The notes: generated from the letters alone by a model not told the origin. DNA of 64,000 nucleotides from Thalassobius sp034670005 (GCF_034670005.1 NZ_JAXMOH010000004.1:124001-188000), one strand, 5' to 3'. Counted from the first letter of the stretch, positions 18,838-27,649 are shown. A program made the numbers and translations.

Positions 18838-20112
18838 TTGCTCGATTTTGATATGCTCGGTCTTGCACCGACACTGAACGACGCTCTGAAACGCGCCGGA
18901 TTTACTGAACCTACCCCGATCCAGAACCAAGCCATTCCGCTGGCCATGCAGGGCCATGACATTCTGGGTCTGGCCCAGACCGGTACCGGCAAGACGCTGG
19001 CCTTCGGCCTGCCGTTGATCGATGCTTTGTTGGCCCAGTCTGGCAAACCTGCCCCGAAAACCGCCAAGGCGCTGATCCTGGCCCCGACGCGCGAACTGGT
19101 GAATCAGATCGCCGACAGCCTGCGGGTATTGACCGATGGGTCGAAAATTCGCGTGGCCACCGTGGTTGGGGGCCAATCCATTGGGCGGCAGATCAACCTG
19201 CTGGCGCGCGGCACCGATATTCTGGTGGCGACGCCCGGACGTCTGATTGACTTGATGGACCGTCGCGCGGTTGATCTGCGGTCGGTCTGCCATCTGGTGC
19301 TGGACGAAGCTGATCAGATGCTGGACATGGGGTTCATCCATGCGCTGCGCAAAATCGCGCCGCAATTGGGCACACCGCGCCAGACCATGCTGTTTTCGGC
19401 GACGATGCCGAAACAGATGGAAGAACTGAGCCGCGCTTATCTGGACAATCCGCGCCGGGTGCAGGTGTCGCCGCCGGGCAAGGCGGCCGATAAGGTCACC
19501 CAGTCGGTTCATTTTCTGGAAAAACCGGCGAAGCAGTCCAAGCTGCGCGAAATCCTGTCGCGCGATACGGATGCTTTGACATTGGTTTTTGCCCGCACCA
19601 AACATGGCGCGGAAAAGCTGATGAAGGGTCTGGTCGCCGATGGTTATAACGCCGCCTCGATCCACGGCAACAAAAGCCAGGGTCAGCGCGACCGTGCGAT
19701 CAAGGCGTTTCGTGACGGTACCATTACGGTTCTGGTTGCCACGGATGTGGCCGCACGCGGTATCGACATTCCCGGCGTGGCCTATGTTGTAAATTACGAA
19801 TTGCCGGAAGTGCCGGATAACTATGTTCACCGGATTGGCCGGACCGCGCGTGCCGGGCGCGAAGGCGAGGCGATTTCGTTCTGCGCCGCAGAAGAGGTTG
19901 ATCGGTTGCATCAGATTCAGAAGCTGATGAAAATCGAAGTGCCGGTCGCCAGCGGCACCATGCCGAAATTCGTCGCCGAGGAAAAAAGCAAAGGCCGTTC
20001 GGGCGGTCAACGCAGCCGTGGACGCGGATATGGCGGGGGCGGTGCGAATAACAGTTCCAAACCCGGCGCGGGTTCAAAGCGGCGCCGGCCACGGCGCAGC
20101 CACGCGGCTTGA
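18838..20112 (+). CDS. rhlE: DEAD-box RNA helicase (RhlE-like)
   Basis: ATP-dependent RNA helicase of about 424 residues acting in RNA unwinding, ribosome assembly or decay. It shows the Q motif (TEPTPIQNQAI), motif I (AQTGTGKT), PTREL, the DEAD box (LDEADQM), SAT (FSATMP), and the C-terminal helicase motifs VATDVAARGIDIPG and HRIGRTARAG. The tail is Gly/Arg/Ser-rich and basic, as in RhlE. I prefer the TTG at 18838 because AAAGGA sits six bases upstream and the N-terminus LLDFDMLGLAP matches relatives; ATG 18814 is the alternative. A strong terminator follows the stop. The rhlE name is by similarity only. Confidence 0.88.
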   Translation: MLDFDMLGLAPTLNDALKRAGFTEPTPIQNQAIPLAMQGHDILGLAQTGTGKTLAFGLPLIDALLAQSGKPAPKTAKALILAPTRELVNQIADSLRVLTDGSKIRVATVVGGQSIGRQINLLARGTDILVATPGRLIDLMDRRAVDLRSVCHLVLDEADQMLDMGFIHALRKIAPQLGTPRQTMLFSATMPKQMEELSRAYLDNPRRVQVSPPGKAADKVTQSVHFLEKPAKQSKLREILSRDTDALTLVFARTKHGAEKLMKGLVADGYNAASIHGNKSQGQRDRAIKAFRDGTITVLVATDVAARGIDIPGVAYVVNYELPEVPDNYVHRIGRTARAGREGEAISFCAAEEVDRLHQIQKLMKIEVPVASGTMPKFVAEEKSKGRSGGQRSRGRGYGGGGANNSSKPGAGSKRRRPRRSHAA

Positions 20113-20131
20113 AACGCGATAGATTGATACG

Positions 20132-20166
20132 ATCAGCCGGAACAGAGTTCCGGCTGATTTCGTTTT
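20132..20166 (+). terminator. Rho-independent terminator of the DEAD-box gene
   Basis: Perfect 11-bp stem ATCAGCCGGAA / TTCCGGCTGAT with a 5-nt loop, followed by TTCGTTTT, 20 bp after the stop. Confidence 0.85.
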
Positions 20167-20533
20167 GGCCCAAATCCATTGGGGGCTGGCCGGGGATGGC
20201 TGAACACCTGGCAATATCGGTAGGGCGCGGTTCCCCGCTTATGCCCCTTATTTTTATCGTAATATTTTGAATCTGATATAGTCTTGATCCTAGATGCGGG
20301 GATCACATGAAAAAACGACCGACATCCCGAACGGCCTTAGGGGCCGCGACCCTGTTCGTCGTTTGGGTCGTGCAGTGGGGAAGCGTCAGCTTGGTGAAAT
20401 GGTCTATGCATTTCATCCGCCGATGACCGCAATCTGCGGTTTGATTTGGGCTGACCATTTGATGCGCGCAAAAAACCGCTGAAGCGGCAATACCGGCTAT
20501 GCCCCTGTCATGGGTGACTGACGGACGCCTAGC
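20167..20533. other. Intergenic gap with one possible tiny gene
   Basis: No long ORF. The stretch holds one possible 39-residue membrane peptide on the plus strand (20307-20426, listed separately) and an AT-rich segment near 20255-20290 that could be its promoter. Confidence 0.5.
20307..20426 (+). CDS. Possible 39-residue single-TM peptide
   Basis: Short ORF starting MKKRPTSRTALGA and followed by one hydrophobic helix (residues about 10-31) and a basic C-terminal end. GGGG lies a few bases before the ATG, and an AT-rich region sits upstream. Basic ends and a single TM are typical of small bacterial membrane proteins, but chance cannot be excluded. No function can be assigned. Confidence 0.3.
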   Translation: MKKRPTSRTALGAATLFVVWVVQWGSVSLVKWSMHFIRR

Positions 20534-20686
20534 CTATCCGGTGACCTTGATGCAGCTTTTGGTTTCGCTGTCCCAGACGGCGCCATCGGCGCAGGACATC
20601 GCCTGTTGATGATCGCCGAAACATTCGGCGAAAGCCGTCAGCGGGGCGAGTGTCAGTATGATTGTAGTCAAAGCGATCTTGAGCAT
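20534..20686 (-). CDS. Tiny secreted Cys-containing protein
   Basis: 50-residue protein with a Sec signal (MLKIALTTIILTLAPL, cut after AFA), giving a mature peptide of about 30 residues with three Cys (ECFGDHQQAMSCAD, then SCIKV). The pattern resembles the short chitin-binding/peritrophin-like peptides often seen next to purB in this family; that resemblance is from memory. Its Shine-Dalgarno AGGGAG lies inside the 3' arm of the purB terminator and its ATG abuts the T-run, so translation depends on readthrough and stem opening. Confidence 0.6.
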   Translation of the reverse strand: MLKIALTTIILTLAPLTAFAECFGDHQQAMSCADGAVWDSETKSCIKVTG

Positions 20687-20726
20687 AAAAAAGCTCCCTG
20701 TCATGCGTTGAACAATGACAGGGAGC
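20687..20726 (-). terminator. purB terminator overlapping the next gene's Shine-Dalgarno
   Basis: On the minus strand a perfect 12-bp stem (GCTCCCTGTCAT / ATGACAGGGAGC, 10-nt loop) is followed by TTTTTT and at once by the ATG of the tiny secreted gene. The stem hides the AGGGAG ribosome site. Confidence 0.85.
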
Positions 20727-20753
20727 ATAGCATAGGTCTCGATTTTCGCGAAA

Positions 20754-22061
20754 TCAGGATTCGCCGAACACCCGTTTGAAGATCGTGTCGACATGTTTGG
20801 TGTGGTAATCCATGTCGAATTTTTCGTTGATGCCATCCACACCAAGGGCGCCGACCACGTCCTTGTCTGCCAGAAGCTGTTCGCGGAAATCAACACGGTC
20901 TTCCCAGACTTTCAGCGCGTTGCGCTGCACCATGGCATAGGCATCTTCGCGCGATACACCGGCCTGTGTCAGCGCCAGCAACACCCGCTGAGACATCACC
21001 AGCCCTGGGAATTTGTTCATGTTGTCCAGCATGTTTTGCGGGAAAATCAGCATTTTCTCGATCACGCCGGCCAGACGGTTCAGGGCGAAATCCAAGGTTA
21101 CGGTGGCGTCCGGGGCGATCCCGCGTTCGACCGAACTATGAGAGATATCCCGTTCGTGCCACAGCGCCACGTTTTCCATAGCGGGGATTACGGTCATACG
21201 CACCAGACGGGCCAGACCGGTCAGGTTTTCGGTCAGAACCGGGTTCTTTTTATGCGGCATCGCGGATGACCCTTTTTGCCCCATCGAGAAGAATTCCGCA
21301 CCTTCCAGCACCTCGGTCCGCTGCATGTGGCGAATCTCGATAGCGACGTTTTCGATCGAGCTGGCGATCACGCCCAGCGTGGCGAAAAACATCGCGTGGC
21401 GGTCGCGCGGGATCACCTGGGTGGAGATCGGTTCAGGGGTCAGGCCCAGCATCTTGCAGACGTGTTCTTCGACGCGCGGGTCGATATTGGCGAATGTGCC
21501 GACAGCACCGGAAATCGCACCGGTGGCGATTTCCTCACGCGCCAGTTTCAGGCGCGCCAGGTTGCGATCCATTTCGGCATAGAACCGGGCAAAGGTCAGG
21601 CCCATGGTGGTGGGCTCGGCGTGGATGCCGTGGCTGCGACCGACGCGGACGGTCATTTTATGCTCCATCGCACGTACTTTCAGGGCGGCCAGAAGTTTTT
21701 CCAACCCCTTGATCAGAATGTCCGCAGCGCGCACCAGCTGCACGTTCAGGCAGGTATCCAGCACATCCGATGACGTCATGCCCTGATGCACGAAACGGGC
21801 TTCTTCGGACCCGACATGTTCGGCCAGATGGGTCAGGAATGCGATGACGTCGTGTTTGGTGACGGCTTCGATTTCATCGATGCGGGCGACGTCGAATTCA
21901 ACGTCCTTGGCCTTCCACACGGCGTCGGCGTTTTCGCGCGGGATCACGCCCAGATCGGCCATGGCGTCACAGGCATGCGCTTCGATTTCGTACCAGATCT
22001 TGAACTTGGTTTCGGGCGACCAGATGGCGACCATTTCGGGGCGGGAATAGCGGGGGATCAT
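20754..22061 (-). CDS. purB: Adenylosuccinate lyase
   Basis: Catalyses two fumarate-releasing steps in purine synthesis (SAICAR to AICAR, adenylosuccinate to AMP); cytoplasmic. The 435-residue protein has the fumarase/aspartase superfamily signature SSAMPHKKNP, the N-terminal MIPRYSRPEM typical of PurB, and the conserved TSSDVLDT and GRSHGIHAEP blocks. The ATG at 22059-22061 has AAGGAA eight bases ahead; a TTG two codons upstream is less likely. It is followed by an intrinsic terminator. Confidence 0.95.
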   Translation of the reverse strand: MIPRYSRPEMVAIWSPETKFKIWYEIEAHACDAMADLGVIPRENADAVWKAKDVEFDVARIDEIEAVTKHDVIAFLTHLAEHVGSEEARFVHQGMTSSDVLDTCLNVQLVRAADILIKGLEKLLAALKVRAMEHKMTVRVGRSHGIHAEPTTMGLTFARFYAEMDRNLARLKLAREEIATGAISGAVGTFANIDPRVEEHVCKMLGLTPEPISTQVIPRDRHAMFFATLGVIASSIENVAIEIRHMQRTEVLEGAEFFSMGQKGSSAMPHKKNPVLTENLTGLARLVRMTVIPAMENVALWHERDISHSSVERGIAPDATVTLDFALNRLAGVIEKMLIFPQNMLDNMNKFPGLVMSQRVLLALTQAGVSREDAYAMVQRNALKVWEDRVDFREQLLADKDVVGALGVDGINEKFDMDYHTKHVDTIFKRVFGES

Positions 22062-22559
22062 CGTCAAATTCCTTGGAAAGCTGGCGTTGTGGCTGTCTTT
22101 AGCGGTGGGAGCGGTTCACAGCAAGGGCAGGGGCAGGGATATGTCGCCGCATAGGGCGATTATGATCTGCGCTGGAAGGGCTGCGCGCGAATACCGACCG
22201 GCGGTGTGAACCGATTGAGACGGATAGGTATCTGCAAGAAGGGTGCGTTCATAGCTGAAGAAAGGATTTGTACCGAACGGAGCGGGTAAAGCTTCGAACG
22301 GAGGGGCTAATTTGAACGCTAAATGCGGTAAAAACCTATCATAGGTATAGGTCCAATTTGGACAGACTTGTGCGTTTAGAAAATTGGAAAGTTTTTCGAG
22401 GTCCTGCCGGGTAAATCAGTGCAAACAAATCGTTGATGCACCCCGGATCGGTACCGCGTATCGCTGGATTTTTCTGCCTGACCGTGGTGGCCCGGAAAAT
22501 CCTATGTCATGTGTTTGGCATATACCCGCCAGGATCATGTGGTCCTTTGAGGTTCGGGA
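22062..22559. other. Intergenic gap of about 500 bp
   Basis: Between the purB start and the end of the glycosidase gene. It holds the purB promoter region and a small palindrome CCTATCATAGG at 22335-22345. No convincing ORF. Confidence 0.5.
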
Positions 22560-24308
22560 TCAGAAGCCTCCCAGAAGGGCCAGAAGCGGCAGGATGGCAA
22601 ATGCCAGCCCCATACCGCCCGCACCGCCGCCATCGCTGTCGCCGGCATGTGCCATTCCGTCGTCTTCGCTGTTATCGGCGGTGTCGTCTGCTTCTTCTTC
22701 TGCCGCGGCGGGGACTTCGGGAATGTCGATGGTGTCGACAACGTCGTCGACGACGTCGTCTTCGGCTTTGGGGGCGCCGCTAAGCGCATCCATGAAAGCC
22801 GCAGTATAGTCGGGATTGTCAATTTCGACCCGAACGATTTCGTAGCCGTCCATCTGAGTAGTCAGGATGCCGTTATCGAATGCCTGATCGGGGTCAAGGG
22901 AGGTCACTTCGGCCAGAGATTCCGGCGAAGTGGGGTTGTATCCATCCTTGACCCCAAGAACATCGATATGCATGTCCCCGGCGCCAGTCATGATCTGTGA
23001 CAAGTCGATCACGCTTTGCTGGGTGTCTTCGGTATTGGAGGCGATGAACAGGACCATGCGGTCTTCAGCGTAGAAGCCGTGAACGCTGGTGTCTTCCTCA
23101 ACCACTTCATGTTCCCGGTTGTTGTTCCCTTCAAAGGAAATCGGACGGGTGTCGACCAGCGATTCATTCATCATCCGGAACATTTCACCCGGAACGGTCA
23201 GTCGACCGTCATCACCTTCGTTGCCGGCCAGGTTGGTCAGATTGTTCTGCTGAACGGCCCAGATATGGGCGGCTTCGACGTCGTGTTCGACGAACACCTC
23301 GGTCATGTTGAGGATTTCATGTGCCTGACGCAGACCGTATTGTTCCTCTGGGTCCCAATTGGTGCGGTTGGCGCGCAGGTTCCATTCGGTGACATAGGTG
23401 TCGAGATTTTCGATCTGTTCGCCCCAGGTCGAATCGATCACGTTGAGATCGTATTCGCGGCTGTTGGGCCGTTCATCACCGCGCGAATAGATATGCGCGA
23501 CGACGCCGTCGACCGCGTCACGTTCTTCTTCGGTGTCAAATTCGCTGAGAATGATTTCATTGGCGACCCGCGCCCAGGAAATATTGCCTGAATTGAAGAC
23601 GAAGCTTTCATCCAGTTCGACATTATAGTCTTCCATGATCGCTTCGAGTTGTTCTTCGGCAGTGTCGAGGTGATCATAATCGCCGACCAGGCGGGCCGAA
23701 CCGTAATTCTGACCGTTCTGCACCAGAACGTCGACTTCGGAATAGGCGGTGTCGCCTTCGGAGTGGCTGTCGAGTTCGTCATTCAGGATCTGAGCCATCT
23801 GACTGGCAACCCGACCATATTCCAGCGAATCCATTTCGCCGCTGCCCCAGTATTCGTTTCCGATCTCGAAAGCCCGGATAGTGGGGGAGCCGTGTTCGCC
23901 GTTCAGCGTGTCCTGAATGAAGCCGCGCAACGCGTTTTCATCGACATCGGCGAAGCGGTGGCCGTTGGCATCGGTTTCTTCGGTCAGGAAATTGCGCGTC
24001 GGAAGAACGATGGTCACATCGATATCGTTTTCTTCGGCATAAGTCATGAATTCTGTATAGGGCAGCAATTCGACTTCGCGCCCGGTATCGGGGTCGATCG
24101 CGGTGGTGTTGTCGGGGTTGGACAAGTCAAAATAGTCTTCGGTCAACGATCCGCCGGGGTAGCGGATATGCTGAACCCCAAGGGCCTCGGCGGCATTGTC
24201 ATAAGTGCCGTCTTCGCCAAGTTGGTCACGACTGGCCAGAATATTCGCACCGAATATTTCTTGGGTATACTGCTGACCGCTTACTGTCTGTGCGTTTAGG
24301 TAAATCAT
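22560..24308 (-). CDS. Acidic clan GH-A-like glycosidase with hydrophobic C-terminal tail
   Basis: 582-residue very acidic protein. The catalytic part resembles clan GH-A (GH51/GH79-like) glycosidases: EIGNEYWG gives a candidate acid/base Glu152, and VTEWNLRANR a candidate nucleophile Glu308. A beta-rich domain follows. The last 80 residues are an Asp/Glu-rich linker (EDDVVDDVVDTIDIPE), then a Gly-rich stretch and a hydrophobic tail (LAFAILPLLALLGGF). There is no N-terminal signal peptide. The MIYLNAQ start resembles domains in large type I-secreted roseobacter proteins. The ATG at 24306-24308 has AGAGGGA upstream; the open frame beyond is not used. Substrate and export route are unknown. Confidence 0.65.
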   Translation of the reverse strand: MIYLNAQTVSGQQYTQEIFGANILASRDQLGEDGTYDNAAEALGVQHIRYPGGSLTEDYFDLSNPDNTTAIDPDTGREVELLPYTEFMTYAEENDIDVTIVLPTRNFLTEETDANGHRFADVDENALRGFIQDTLNGEHGSPTIRAFEIGNEYWGSGEMDSLEYGRVASQMAQILNDELDSHSEGDTAYSEVDVLVQNGQNYGSARLVGDYDHLDTAEEQLEAIMEDYNVELDESFVFNSGNISWARVANEIILSEFDTEEERDAVDGVVAHIYSRGDERPNSREYDLNVIDSTWGEQIENLDTYVTEWNLRANRTNWDPEEQYGLRQAHEILNMTEVFVEHDVEAAHIWAVQQNNLTNLAGNEGDDGRLTVPGEMFRMMNESLVDTRPISFEGNNNREHEVVEEDTSVHGFYAEDRMVLFIASNTEDTQQSVIDLSQIMTGAGDMHIDVLGVKDGYNPTSPESLAEVTSLDPDQAFDNGILTTQMDGYEIVRVEIDNPDYTAAFMDALSGAPKAEDDVVDDVVDTIDIPEVPAAAEEEADDTADNSEDDGMAHAGDSDGGGAGGMGLAFAILPLLALLGGF

Positions 24309-24819
24309 CTCTGTTCCCTCTTTTCCGTGGAAAAGGTGGTTGCTGGTTACGTGTTGCGTACTGGGTGGCACCGACCGGGGGCTGCCGCGTTGGCAGAGGG
24401 ATCGGGGGCCTTGTAGAGATGAGGGTGAGTTTGGCGGAAAGCGAAGTCTATGAAATCGCCGGAACGTCGACTTTATCGACCTCCTCCCCCTTCCAAAGGG
24501 GGTAGGGGTTGTCCGAAATTTCCAAATATCAGCATATAAAACAGACCGGAAAACCGACACGGATTCCCAGCCAACATCGGCGGTTTCCAGGCGGGCCGGA
24601 TGTCGCGCGATGTCGCGTACAGATGATTCTATTGCCCTTAAAAATAAGGACTAATCCCTGTCTTTCGGGGTCTACCCCGTATGGCTTAGGCAAGCTCCAG
24701 CGAGAACTATACCAAGTGGACGACCCTGGTTTGGGTGTCATATAGGCCATACGTCATAAGCCCGTATCAGTTTAGGAAAGAATTGCGATTGTTTGCGGAT
24801 TAGGTCAAATGTCTAGGTA
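24309..24819. other. Divergent intergenic region of about 510 bp
   Basis: Separates the glycosidase and DUF3445 genes, which point away from each other. It contains a CCCCCTT/AAGGGGG hairpin near 24487-24503 and two inverted copies of a CGTATGGCCTA-like motif (24678-24688 and 24743-24753). No credible ORF. Confidence 0.55.
24678..24753. promoter_or_regulatory. Two inverted copies of the CGTATGGCCTA motif
   Basis: CGTATGGCTTA (plus strand, 24678-24688) and CGTATGGCCTA (minus strand, 24743-24753). The same core occurs twice at 1576-1606 ahead of cpaF. This is a candidate shared regulator site. Confidence 0.4.
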
Positions 24820-25566
24820 ATGGCTATGATTGTTCAAAAATCGCTACCTTATGACATCAAATCCCGGCGTCCATTGCCGGGAATTGCGCCTTTGGACCCT
24901 GCGGAGTGGCTGTTGTTCGACGAAGCGTATGGTGACCAGATGGCGTTGCGCGACGAATTGCTGGCCACCCGGCGCGGCGATGTCGTGGCGCTGGATCGAG
25001 AGGCGCGCCAGGCAGTGTGTGAATTACTGGATCAGGTGCTGGATTTTCTGCGCGGGCAACCAGAGTTTTCGGTGCAGTCCGATCATGTGACCCGACCCGA
25101 TGGTGCAGAAGTGATGATCGACCGCGACGATCCTCTGGGCACTTTGGGTCGGCTGGTGCAGGAAGACCTCTGTGTGATGCAGAAACGGGGCGACGAACAC
25201 GTGCTGACGGCTGCGGTACTGTGCTTTCCCTCGAACTGGACTCTGAGGCAGAAATTTCTCAGACCGATGACGGGCATTCATGTCCCGGTTAAGCCTTATG
25301 ACGACAATATTGCCAAGCGGGTCCAGCGGTTGCTTGACGGGATTCAGGCCGGGCGGCCGCTCTGGCGTTTTAATGAGCTGTGGTACAATGAACCGAAGCT
25401 TTTCAATCCGCGTTTGGAAGGCGCGCACGATCCCATCCCAAGCGCCGGGCAGGCCGCCTTTTTACGCAGCGAACGACAGGTCCTGTTGCGCCTGCCCGAA
25501 AGCGGCGCAGTTGTATTTTCGATCCATACCTACTTGATTCCGGGCGATGTCGCCCGGTCGTGGTGA
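24820..25566 (+). CDS. DUF3445 protein, putative heme-dependent oxidative N-demethylase
   Basis: 248 residues with the conserved DUF3445 layout: LPGIAPLDPAEWL near the N-terminus, the central CFPSNWTLRQKF and IHVPVKPYDD, and the C-terminal LRSERQVLLRLPESG with FSIHTYL. The family is annotated as heme-dependent oxidative N-demethylases; activity here is inferred only from family membership. The two in-frame ATGs (24820, 24826) are equally plausible. It stands alone, convergent with the lytic transglycosylase. A role in methylated amine use would fit the sarcosine oxidase operon further on. Confidence 0.75.
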   Translation: MAMIVQKSLPYDIKSRRPLPGIAPLDPAEWLLFDEAYGDQMALRDELLATRRGDVVALDREARQAVCELLDQVLDFLRGQPEFSVQSDHVTRPDGAEVMIDRDDPLGTLGRLVQEDLCVMQKRGDEHVLTAAVLCFPSNWTLRQKFLRPMTGIHVPVKPYDDNIAKRVQRLLDGIQAGRPLWRFNELWYNEPKLFNPRLEGAHDPIPSAGQAAFLRSERQVLLRLPESGAVVFSIHTYLIPGDVARSW

Positions 25567-25572
25567 AATCGC

Positions 25573-26379
25573 CTAGCGGTCGATCCGTTCGCCCATGATC
25601 GCGATTGCTTTCTGATAGACGCTGGCGGCATTCCATTGTTTGATCACTTTGAAATTGGGCTGTCCCTGCTGGTAGCCCTTGCCGCGTTTCCAGCCCTTTT
25701 TGTCCAGATAATGCGCGGTTGAGGCCAGCGCGTCGGTTTCATTGGTCAGATCGACCCGGCCATCGCCATTTCCGTCCACCCCGTAGGCCATGATGTTACC
25801 GGGCAAAAATTGAGTGTGGCCCAGTTCGCCGTGTTTGGCACCAATGGAGTTGGTCGAAATCGCGCCGGTGTCGACCAGTTTCAGCGCGGCCAGCGCATGA
25901 GGGGTGAAAAAATCCGAACGGCGGCAATCATAAGCCAGCGTGGTGATTGCCGAAATCACATTGCTGTCGCCCATGAAATTGCCAAAGGCGGTTTCCATCC
26001 CGTGGATTGCCAGCAGAACGCCCGCGGGCACGCCGTAGCGTTTTTCCAGGCTGGCATAGAAGGCCGGGTTGCGTGCCTTGCGCTTGCGACCGAGCGCGAC
26101 GATGGTATCGGCGCCGCGGACCTGCATGAATTTTTCCAAAGAATATTTGAATGATTTCTGATTGCGGTCCGCCCAAATCGTTTTGGTGGCGTATTGTGCG
26201 CCCTGCAGCGCGGCAAGCCCTTGTTGCCGAACCCCGGCGGCGCGGGCCTCTGCGGCAAAGGCGGTTTTCCAGGCGGTAAAGCCCGCTGCGGTATTGCCAC
26301 AGGGGGCAGACAGGGCCGGTGCAGCATAAAGGCCGGTCAAGAGAGCGAAAACCAAGGGTTTGAAAACACATGAGCGCAT
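25573..26379 (-). CDS. Lytic murein transglycosylase, MltB-like
   Basis: Periplasmic enzyme cleaving peptidoglycan to 1,6-anhydro products. The 268 residues begin with a Sec signal (cut after LSA). The SLT_2/MltB fold shows catalytic Glu129 in HGMETAFG, then GELGHTQFLPGNIMAYG and GDGRVDLTNETDALAS. It lacks a lipobox and a C-terminal peptidoglycan-binding domain, so it is a soluble short form. A terminator separates it from the gene upstream. Confidence 0.9.
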   Translation of the reverse strand: MRSCVFKPLVFALLTGLYAAPALSAPCGNTAAGFTAWKTAFAAEARAAGVRQQGLAALQGAQYATKTIWADRNQKSFKYSLEKFMQVRGADTIVALGRKRKARNPAFYASLEKRYGVPAGVLLAIHGMETAFGNFMGDSNVISAITTLAYDCRRSDFFTPHALAALKLVDTGAISTNSIGAKHGELGHTQFLPGNIMAYGVDGNGDGRVDLTNETDALASTAHYLDKKGWKRGKGYQQGQPNFKVIKQWNAASVYQKAIAIMGERIDR

Positions 26380-26424
26380 GAGCGTGATCCAATTGATTGT
26401 AATGACATCAGCCTATCGCACGGG

Positions 26425-26459
26425 AAAAACGCCGCCAAATGCTTTCTGGCGGCGTTTTT
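26425..26459 (-). terminator. Intrinsic terminator after the two-TM protein gene
   Basis: Perfect 13-bp stem AAAAACGCCGCCA / TGGCGGCGTTTTT, 9-nt loop, with a T-run on either strand. It follows the stop at 26485 and precedes the transglycosylase start. Confidence 0.85.
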
Positions 26460-26484
26460 CGGCAAGTGTGAAAGGTGCGGGGGA

Positions 26485-27417
26485 TCAGAGGCCCAGTAAA
26501 GTTATTGTTTCGGCAAAGGCGCCGGTTGCGTTCAGGGTGATCGCGAATCCGGTCAGCGCCAGTGTATGCGCGGCCAATCGGAAATCTTCGCCGCGCAGGA
26601 TATTGATGACACACAATACGATTGCGAATGGCAGAGAGAACAGTCCCACCGTGGTCACCATAATCCAACTTGCCATGCGCAAAGCCAGAGTGCCTTCTGC
26701 ATCTGTGCCGTTGTTAAGCGATTTGACTGCGGCTGAGTTGTCTGGGGGCGATGCGGCGGTTTCGGATTGATATTCGGACCCTGCCATCTGGAAACAAAGG
26801 TCGGGCGATTGGCGTCGGGGCCGCGTTTCAGCGTGAGGTACACCCGCATAGACCTTTGGAAATTGCCACGCTGCACCATGCTCACTGACAGCGATTGTCG
26901 ATCGCTCACGCTCCGGCGCTTTGTCCTGTGGTGAAGATTCAGGTTTCGGGCGCATCATCAGCGGCGCGGTTTCGATGAATTCCAAGGTTTCCAGAATTGC
27001 AGAGGCGCGCAACCACATCACGAAGCAGGGCCTGCTGGCAAGCGCGAGCTGACAGGTGATTTCTGCTAGATATGGCTTCAGTTGACGCTGGATTGCATCT
27101 GTTTCCGCACTGTCTGTCTGTTTCGAAACGGATACGGACAGACCAATGATCATCTTCGCCCGTGCCAATATGCCGTCGGGATTCTCCGTGACCGTTGCAG
27201 CATCTCCTTCGTTGGCAATCAGAGGCGCAGACAGGTCCACCGTCAGTGTATCGGTAGAGATGAGCGTATGATCATCTCCAACCGCCCTGACCGACATTAT
27301 GCGTTGGCCGCGCGTTTCCAGAATTTCCTGAATTTCGTTACATAACTCTACTGTGTCGACTTGTTTCTGTTCGAGAAACACCAAACCCGCCGAATACCGG
27401 TACTCGTCCTTTTCCAT
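26485..27417 (-). CDS. Uncharacterised protein with C-terminal TM helices
   Basis: 310 residues, not recognised. The N-terminal 150 residues look cytoplasmic and mixed alpha/beta, a Pro/Glu/Ser-rich linker (about 150-225) follows, and the C-terminus has two hydrophobic segments (about 245-268 and 282-305). GGAG lies eight bases before the ATG at 27415-27417. It is monocistronic, with a terminator after it. The tail anchor suggests a membrane-attached cytoplasmic domain. I cannot propose a function. Confidence 0.6.
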   Translation of the reverse strand: MEKDEYRYSAGLVFLEQKQVDTVELCNEIQEILETRGQRIMSVRAVGDDHTLISTDTLTVDLSAPLIANEGDAATVTENPDGILARAKMIIGLSVSVSKQTDSAETDAIQRQLKPYLAEITCQLALASRPCFVMWLRASAILETLEFIETAPLMMRPKPESSPQDKAPERERSTIAVSEHGAAWQFPKVYAGVPHAETRPRRQSPDLCFQMAGSEYQSETAASPPDNSAAVKSLNNGTDAEGTLALRMASWIMVTTVGLFSLPFAIVLCVINILRGEDFRLAAHTLALTGFAITLNATGAFAETITLLGL

Positions 27418-27590
27418 GACAGATCTCCAGCTAACGTTTCATGAACCTGTGTGACGGATAAAAGAGGACATTCTGTGACGCAAATTCGTGCAAAGGTGGC
27501 ATTCTTGTGAAACTGCAGAAAACCCTGTGGGTGTCGGATCAATTCGGGTTTCGGGGGCGTGCGCTATTCACCCGCTGGTTCGGTGGCTGT

Positions 27591-27623
27591 AAAAAACAAA
27601 AAGGGCGCCCAAAGGCGCCCTTT
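27591..27623 (-). terminator. glnA terminator
   Basis: Perfect 10-bp stem AAAGGGCGCC / GGCGCCCTTT with a 4-nt loop, followed on the minus strand by TTTTTGTTTTTT, 27 bp after the glnA stop. Confidence 0.9.
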
Positions 27624-27649
27624 CGCAGTCACGATTTCCGAACCGCAGA

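Noticed and set aside
22700..22760. Repetitive GTCGTCGACGACGTC tract as a DNA repeat element
   Set aside because: It is the coding sequence of the acidic Asp/Glu linker of the glycosidase.
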